Shown piece by piece: positions 60,335 through 64,000 of a DNA stretch of 64,000 bases. Location: contig CAKSFK010000009.1 of the NCBI GenBank assembly GCA_934454655.1, positions 4,449 through 68,448 on the forward strand, read 5' to 3'. A program made the position numbers and the translations under genes. The first letter of the stretch is position 1, and the number at the start of each line of letters is the position of its first letter. The notes beneath the pieces were generated by a model, which made no database searches, was not told where the DNA came from, and worked only from the letters and a program-made list of their open reading frames with translations. This stretch comes from an uncultured Eubacteriales bacterium (GTDB lineage: Bacteria > Bacillota > Clostridia > Oscillospirales > Acutalibacteraceae).

Positions 60335-60790
60335 TCAGTCATTCCGCAAAAGCTTGTTAAGTTCCTTCATAAACGTGTTGATATCCTTAAACTGGCGGTA
60401 AACGGACGCAAAGCGGACATACGCCACCTCATCTATCTTTTTAAGCTTTTCCATAACAAGCTCGCCTATTTTTTCGCTGCTCACTTCCCTGTCAAGCGAA
60501 TTCTGAAGGGTGGTTTCTATCTCGTCTATAAGGGTATCCAGCGTATCTATTGATACCGGACGCTTTTCGCAGGCGCGCAAAAGTCCCGTCATAAGCTTGT
60601 CGCGGTTGAACGTTTCACGCGATTTATCCTTTTTAATTACGATTATGGGCAGGCTTTCAATTATTTCGTAGGTTGTAAAGCGCTTCCCGCACTTAAGACA
60701 TTCGCGGCGGCGGCGTATGCGCTGACCCTCATCGGTCGGTCTGGAATCGATAACCTTGCTTTCTTCAAAGCCGCAGAAAGGACATTTCAT
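60335..60790 (-). CDS. nrdR: Transcriptional repressor NrdR
   Basis: The 151-residue repressor of ribonucleotide reductase genes has a zinc ribbon (CPFCGFEESKVIDSRP and CLKCGKRFTTYE) and an ATP-cone domain (IVIKKDKSRETFNRDKL) that senses ATP/dATP. Its promoter (60853-60881) overlaps an NrdR-box-like sequence, indicating autoregulation. It leads the gltX-glnS transcript. Confidence 0.96.
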   Translation of the reverse strand: MKCPFCGFEESKVIDSRPTDEGQRIRRRRECLKCGKRFTTYEIIESLPIIVIKKDKSRETFNRDKLMTGLLRACEKRPVSIDTLDTLIDEIETTLQNSLDREVSSEKIGELVMEKLKKIDEVAYVRFASVYRQFKDINTFMKELNKLLRND

Positions 60791-60848
60791 TTACACTTCT
60801 CCTTTAATAGATCGGAACCCGTTTGTCTGTATTTTCATTAAAAAACAC

Positions 60849-60881
60849 TTGTATTATACTATATAAAGTAGTAAAATACAA
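60849..60881. promoter_or_regulatory. Divergent overlapping promoters with NrdR-box-like dyad
   Basis: Minus strand: TTGTAT (60876-60881), 17 bases, TATAAT (60853-60858) for nrdR. Plus strand: TTGTAT (60849-60854), 17 bases, TAAAAT (60872-60877) toward ppiB. The shared spacer holds ATACTATATAAAGTAG (60856-60871), close to the NrdR consensus acaCTATATATAGtgt. Confidence 0.6.
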
Positions 60882-60909
60882 GTATTAAAATAACAAAGGA
60901 GTTACGGCT

Positions 60910-61506
60910 ATGACGGCTTTTCAGCTTTTAAAACCCGCCGCGGGCGATACGGTTGCGGTTATGCACACAAGCAAGGGGGATATTAAAATAAAGCTTTTCG
61001 GCGGCAAAGCGCCCAAGACTGTTGAGAATTTCACCACACACGCAAAGAACGGTTATTACAACGGTCTTAAATTTCACCGTGTTATAAAGGATTTTATGAT
61101 TCAGGGCGGTGATCCGCTGGGTAACGGCACGGGCGGCGAATCTATATGGGGCGGCAGTTTCCGCGATGAATTCGATCCCGAGCTTCACAACCTGCGCGGC
61201 GCGCTTTCCATGGCAAATTCGGGGCCTGACACAAACGGCAGCCAGTTCTTTATCGTTCAGGCAAACGAAACCCCCGCGCAGATGTTAGAACAAATGAAGG
61301 ACCTTGCCGAGAGCGGCTTCCCCGCCGAAATTGCCGAGGCATACAAGGAGATGGGCGGCACGCCGTGGCTTGACTTCCGCCACACGGTGTTCGGTCAGGT
61401 TTTTGAGGGAATGGATGTTGTAGACGCCATTGCCGAGGCAGAAACGGTAAACGATGTGCCGACAAAGGACATAATAATTAATTCAATTGACATTGAAAAT
61501 CTTTAA
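60910..61506 (+). CDS. ppiB: Cyclophilin-type peptidyl-prolyl isomerase
   Basis: The 198-residue cytoplasmic enzyme speeds cis-trans isomerisation of proline bonds. Core motifs are FHRVIKDFMIQGGDP (catalytic Arg), GALSMANSGPDTNGSQFFIV and FGQVFEGMDVVDAI. An insert of about 30 residues (AQMLEQMKDLAESGFPAEIA) separates the two halves of the barrel, typical of Firmicutes homologues. No signal peptide is present. Its promoter overlaps that of nrdR. Confidence 0.94.
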   Translation: MTAFQLLKPAAGDTVAVMHTSKGDIKIKLFGGKAPKTVENFTTHAKNGYYNGLKFHRVIKDFMIQGGDPLGNGTGGESIWGGSFRDEFDPELHNLRGALSMANSGPDTNGSQFFIVQANETPAQMLEQMKDLAESGFPAEIAEAYKEMGGTPWLDFRHTVFGQVFEGMDVVDAIAEAETVNDVPTKDIIINSIDIENL

Positions 61507-61577
61507 CAGCACTTGAAAACGGCGGAAAATGTGTTAAAATTAAGATATCAAGTAATATCAAAGAGGAGATAATAACT

Positions 61578-62150
61578 ATGGCAAAAGAAGTATTGGTTGA
61601 AATATCGGCGCGTCACGTTCACGTTACGGACGAGGCGCTCGAAATCCTTTTCGGCAAAGGCCACAAGCTTACCCCGAAAAAGGACCTTTCACAGCCCGGT
61701 CAGTTTGCGTGCGAGGAAAAGGTTACTGTTGTAGGACCGAAATCTCAGCTTAAAGCCTCAATTTTAGGGCCTACACGCCCCGAAACACAGGTTGAGTTAT
61801 CCCTTACCGACGCGCGTTCAATAGGCGTTACCGCGCCCATAAGAGAATCGGGCGATATAAAGGGCAGCGGCGCATGTAAGCTTGTAGGCCCCGCGGGAGA
61901 AATCGAACTTACCGAGGGTGTTATCGCGGCTAAGCGCCACATACATATGACCCCTGCCGACGCCGAGAAATACGGCATAAAGGACAAGCAGACAGTAAGC
62001 GTTAAAATCCCCACCGAGGGCAGAGCGCTTATCTTCGGCGATGTTGTGGCAAGGGTAAGTGAAAAGTACAAACTTGCCATGCACATTGATACGGATGAAG
62101 CCAACGCCGCCTGCGTACCCGGCAGCTGCATCGGTGAAATTCTTGACTGA
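61578..62150 (+). CDS. pduL: Phosphate propanoyltransferase (PduL type)
   Basis: The 190-residue enzyme transfers acyl groups between CoA and phosphate and can replace Pta in acetate formation. Two PduL domains repeat SARHVHVT and AAKRHIHMTPADAEKYG, with zinc-binding His in both. It starts directly at the domain without the 20-residue encapsulation peptide of microcompartment PduL, and no shell genes lie nearby. It therefore probably serves cytosolic acetate or propionate fermentation. It overlaps hemW by 8 bases. Confidence 0.92.
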   Translation: MAKEVLVEISARHVHVTDEALEILFGKGHKLTPKKDLSQPGQFACEEKVTVVGPKSQLKASILGPTRPETQVELSLTDARSIGVTAPIRESGDIKGSGACKLVGPAGEIELTEGVIAAKRHIHMTPADAEKYGIKDKQTVSVKIPTEGRALIFGDVVARVSEKYKLAMHIDTDEANAACVPGSCIGEILD

Positions 62151-63252
62151 GCTTCCGTTAGGTCTTTACCTGCACGTTCCGTTTTGTAAGCGCAAGTGTG
62201 CGTATTGCGATTTTTATTCTTCGTTTGCAACAGAGGAACTGCTTGATAAATACACAGAAAGCCTTATAAACGCCATTAAACAGTGGGGCGGCAATATCTG
62301 CCGCCCCACCGATACTATATATTTGGGCGGCGGAACACCCTCGCTTTTGGGTAAAAGGCTCGGGGCGGTTATCGGAGCGGTTAAAACCGCCTTTAATGTT
62401 GCGCCGAACGCCGAGATAACGCTTGAAATAAATCCGTCGGGCGACAGTGAGGAAACACTCGCCTATGCCCTTGAAGCGGGGGTAAACCGCCTTTCGGTGG
62501 GAGTGCAGAGCGGAAACGACGGCGAACTTGTGCTGCTCGGGCGCACACACACGGCAAAGGACGCCGAAAAAACGATAGCCGAAGCTAAGGCTCTGGGTTT
62601 TAAAAACATATCGGTCGATTTAATGCTGGGGCTTCCCCGCTCCGACACCGATACGCTTAAAGACAGCATTGATTTTTGTATTTCGCTTGAGCCGCAGCAT
62701 ATTTCCGCGTACATATTAAAGGTTGAGGACAATACCTATTTTGCGAAACTGGGTTCATCGCTTTGTCTGCCCGACGCCGACAAATGCGCCGACCAGTACC
62801 TTTTTTTGTGTGATGAGCTTTGCAAAAAAGGGTTTGAGCATTACGAAATTTCAAACTTTTGCCGCAAAGGGTATGAAAGCCGCCACAATCTCAAGTACTG
62901 GCACTGTGAGGAATATCTGGGGTTAGGGCCTGCGGCTCACTCATTTTTAAACGGCAAACGGTTTTATTATCCGCGCGACCTTAAGGGCTTTATGAACGGC
63001 AACGCCCCCCTGCCCGACGGTGGCGGCGGCGGACGGGAAGAGTTTATAATGCTTAACCTCAGAACAAACACGGGAATAGAATTTGAAAAATACCGCCGTT
63101 TATTCGGCGACCTGCCCGCCGGTATAACAAAAGCCGCAAAGCGCTTTGCGGCAGCGGGACTTATTAACATTACAAACCGCGGCATATCGCTTACCGACGG
63201 GGGTATGCTTGTTTCCAACAGCATTATAACTGATTTTTTGGAGGAAATATGA
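62143..63252 (+). CDS. hemW: Radical SAM protein HemW
   Basis: The 369-residue protein has the radical SAM cluster motif CKRKCAYCDF (CxxxCxxC with Phe) near residue 15, LGGGTPSLL, the SAM-binding VNRLSVGVQSGNDGEL and SVDLMLGLP, and the HemW C-terminal domain (LGLGPAAHSFL, EEFIMLNLRTNTGI). HemW is a haem chaperone and should not be read as coproporphyrinogen oxidase. TTG 62143 is chosen because GGTGA lies just upstream; it overlaps the pduL end by 8 bases. Confidence 0.92.
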   Translation: MTELPLGLYLHVPFCKRKCAYCDFYSSFATEELLDKYTESLINAIKQWGGNICRPTDTIYLGGGTPSLLGKRLGAVIGAVKTAFNVAPNAEITLEINPSGDSEETLAYALEAGVNRLSVGVQSGNDGELVLLGRTHTAKDAEKTIAEAKALGFKNISVDLMLGLPRSDTDTLKDSIDFCISLEPQHISAYILKVEDNTYFAKLGSSLCLPDADKCADQYLFLCDELCKKGFEHYEISNFCRKGYESRHNLKYWHCEEYLGLGPAAHSFLNGKRFYYPRDLKGFMNGNAPLPDGGGGGREEFIMLNLRTNTGIEFEKYRRLFGDLPAGITKAAKRFAAAGLINITNRGISLTDGGMLVSNSIITDFLEEI

Positions 63253-63854
63253 ACACTGTAAGACTTCACCTTATACGCCACGGCGCAACCGACGCGAATT
63301 ACAAGGGGCAGTACATAGGCTGCAGAACCGATCTGCCGCTTTCTCCCGAGGGACTTAACGAACTGAGACTGTTAAAGGAAGATATTGAGTACCCCGAAAT
63401 ACAGCGGCTCTATTCAAGCCCTATGCTGCGTTGCAGACAGACTGCCGCCGTTTTATACCCCGATACGGAAATTGTAACCGTTGACGAGTTAAGAGAATAC
63501 GACTTCGGCTCGTTTGAGGGCAAAACCGCCGCCGAGCTTGAAAGCAACCCCGATTTTCTGCCCTGGACCTCAGGCAAACTTTCCGCCCCTCCCGGCGGTG
63601 AGGACAACGGCGAGTTCATAAAGCGGCTGTGCTTGGGGCTTAATAAAATTGCGGTTGACGCCGTGAACGACGGTATTACCGATGCCGCCGTTATAATGCA
63701 CGGCGGTGCTGTTATGATGCTGCTCGGTGCTGCCGCGGTTCCGCACCATAGGCCTGTTGAGTGGACAGCCGACAACGGCAGGGGTTACTCTGTACGTATT
63801 ACGCCGTCGCTGTACTTTAAAAGCGGCGTTGTTGAGGCATACGGAATTATTTAA
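63249..63854 (+). CDS. Histidine phosphatase family protein (phosphoglycerate mutase-like)
   Basis: The 201-residue protein has the phosphohistidine motif LIRHGATDANYKGQY near the start, YSSPMLRCRQTA, DELREYDFGSFEGK with the catalytic Glu, and the second His in VIMHGGAVMML. It resembles alpha-ribazole phosphatase CobC or small-molecule phosphatases; no cobalamin gene lies nearby, so the substrate is open. Its ATG overlaps the hemW stop by 4 bases. Confidence 0.88.
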   Translation: MNTVRLHLIRHGATDANYKGQYIGCRTDLPLSPEGLNELRLLKEDIEYPEIQRLYSSPMLRCRQTAAVLYPDTEIVTVDELREYDFGSFEGKTAAELESNPDFLPWTSGKLSAPPGGEDNGEFIKRLCLGLNKIAVDAVNDGITDAAVIMHGGAVMMLLGAAAVPHHRPVEWTADNGRGYSVRITPSLYFKSGVVEAYGII

Positions 63855-63901
63855 AGCCGAAGTGCCGAAAACAGAACCGAGCCGTTAAGAAAATTACAAA
63901 A

Positions 63902-63925
63902 AATCTCCCTTATTTAAGGGAGATT
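63902..63925 (+). terminator. Hairpin after the phosphatase gene
   Basis: AATCTCCCTT (63902-63911) pairs perfectly with AAGGGAGATT (63916-63925) around ATTT. It is the first of two hairpins after the last gene; the T-run is weak. Confidence 0.6.
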
Positions 63926-63936
63926 CAGTCTGTCGA

Positions 63937-63970
63937 ATAACCCTAAATTCCAAGCGAGATTTAGGGTTAT
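63937..63970 (+). terminator. Second hairpin near the window end
   Basis: ATAACCCTAAAT (63937-63948) pairs perfectly with ATTTAGGGTTAT (63959-63970) around 10 bases, followed by GAGTTTTGTTTT. It may terminate transcription from either side; the next gene is out of view. Confidence 0.55.
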
Positions 63971-64000
63971 GAGTTTTGTTTTAGCAAAAAATGTATATAA

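Noticed and set aside
1..64000. CRISPR array, prophage or intact insertion sequence
   Set aside because: No regularly spaced direct repeats, and no transposase, integrase or phage structural motif was found on either strand.

Overview
The window looks like chromosomal DNA of an uncultured spore-forming member of the Clostridia, probably Oscillospiraceae/Ruminococcaceae. The evidence is a SpoIVB sporulation protease, WhiA, Rex, PerR with a reverse-type rubrerythrin, HPr kinase, ThyX instead of ThyA, a two-gene SufBC iron-sulfur system, a dockerin-bearing surface protein, and gene-dense operons with Gram-positive ribosome binding sites and -35/-10 promoters. No phage, plasmid, CRISPR, rRNA or intact insertion sequence was seen.

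Layout. 1-3.2 kb: the tail of a GH42-like glycosidase and an SDR oxidoreductase, then a gene-poor 830-bp stretch rich in inverted repeats. This part reads as accessory DNA. 3.2-7.5 kb: redox and sporulation regulators (reverse rubrerythrin and perR behind a PerR-like operator, rex, spoIVB), a decayed small gene, tRNA-Thr(CGT) and an XRE regulator. 7.5-14.3 kb: a tightly overlapped minus-strand operon deoD-birA-LRR/dockerin protein-ECF sigma-membrane beta-propeller protein. The last two look like a sigma/anti-sigma pair with an extracellular sensor. 14.4-17.9 kb: a small GerQ-like protein, minimal sufC-sufB, an orphan LytTR regulator and a divergent sigma-like factor. 18-20.8 kb: lacZ (GH2) with its own promoter and leader hairpin, followed by a 269-bp element made almost wholly of hairpins inside terminal inverted repeats. 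21-29 kb: a PLP lyase, a GNAT enzyme, two M42 peptidases, murD, fba and an E2-like protein lacking its catalytic residues. 29-41 kb: hprK-glk-murB-rapZ-whiA-dnaE-pfkA-(terminator)-mnmA-LUD, joining sugar sensing, glycolysis, wall precursors and replication. 41-45 kb: a PadR/DUF1700/DUF4097 envelope module facing membrane proteins. 45-49.6 kb: thyX-tmk-DJ-1-mltG-U32. 49.8-52 kb: guaB, a folded element in its 3' region, and a broken GH3 gene. 52-60.8 kb: nagB, a sugar nucleotidyltransferase, galU-yjjG, a zinc-ribbon membrane protein, nif3, and nrdR-gltX-glnS. 60.9-63.9 kb: ppiB, pduL, hemW and a phosphatase.

Most of the window is ordinary core metabolism. The parts most worth following up are the ECF sigma/propeller/dockerin operon and three non-coding stretches (2655-2840, 20915-21183, 51326-51528) with far more paired sequence than terminators need. 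All functional calls come from reading motifs; no database search was run.
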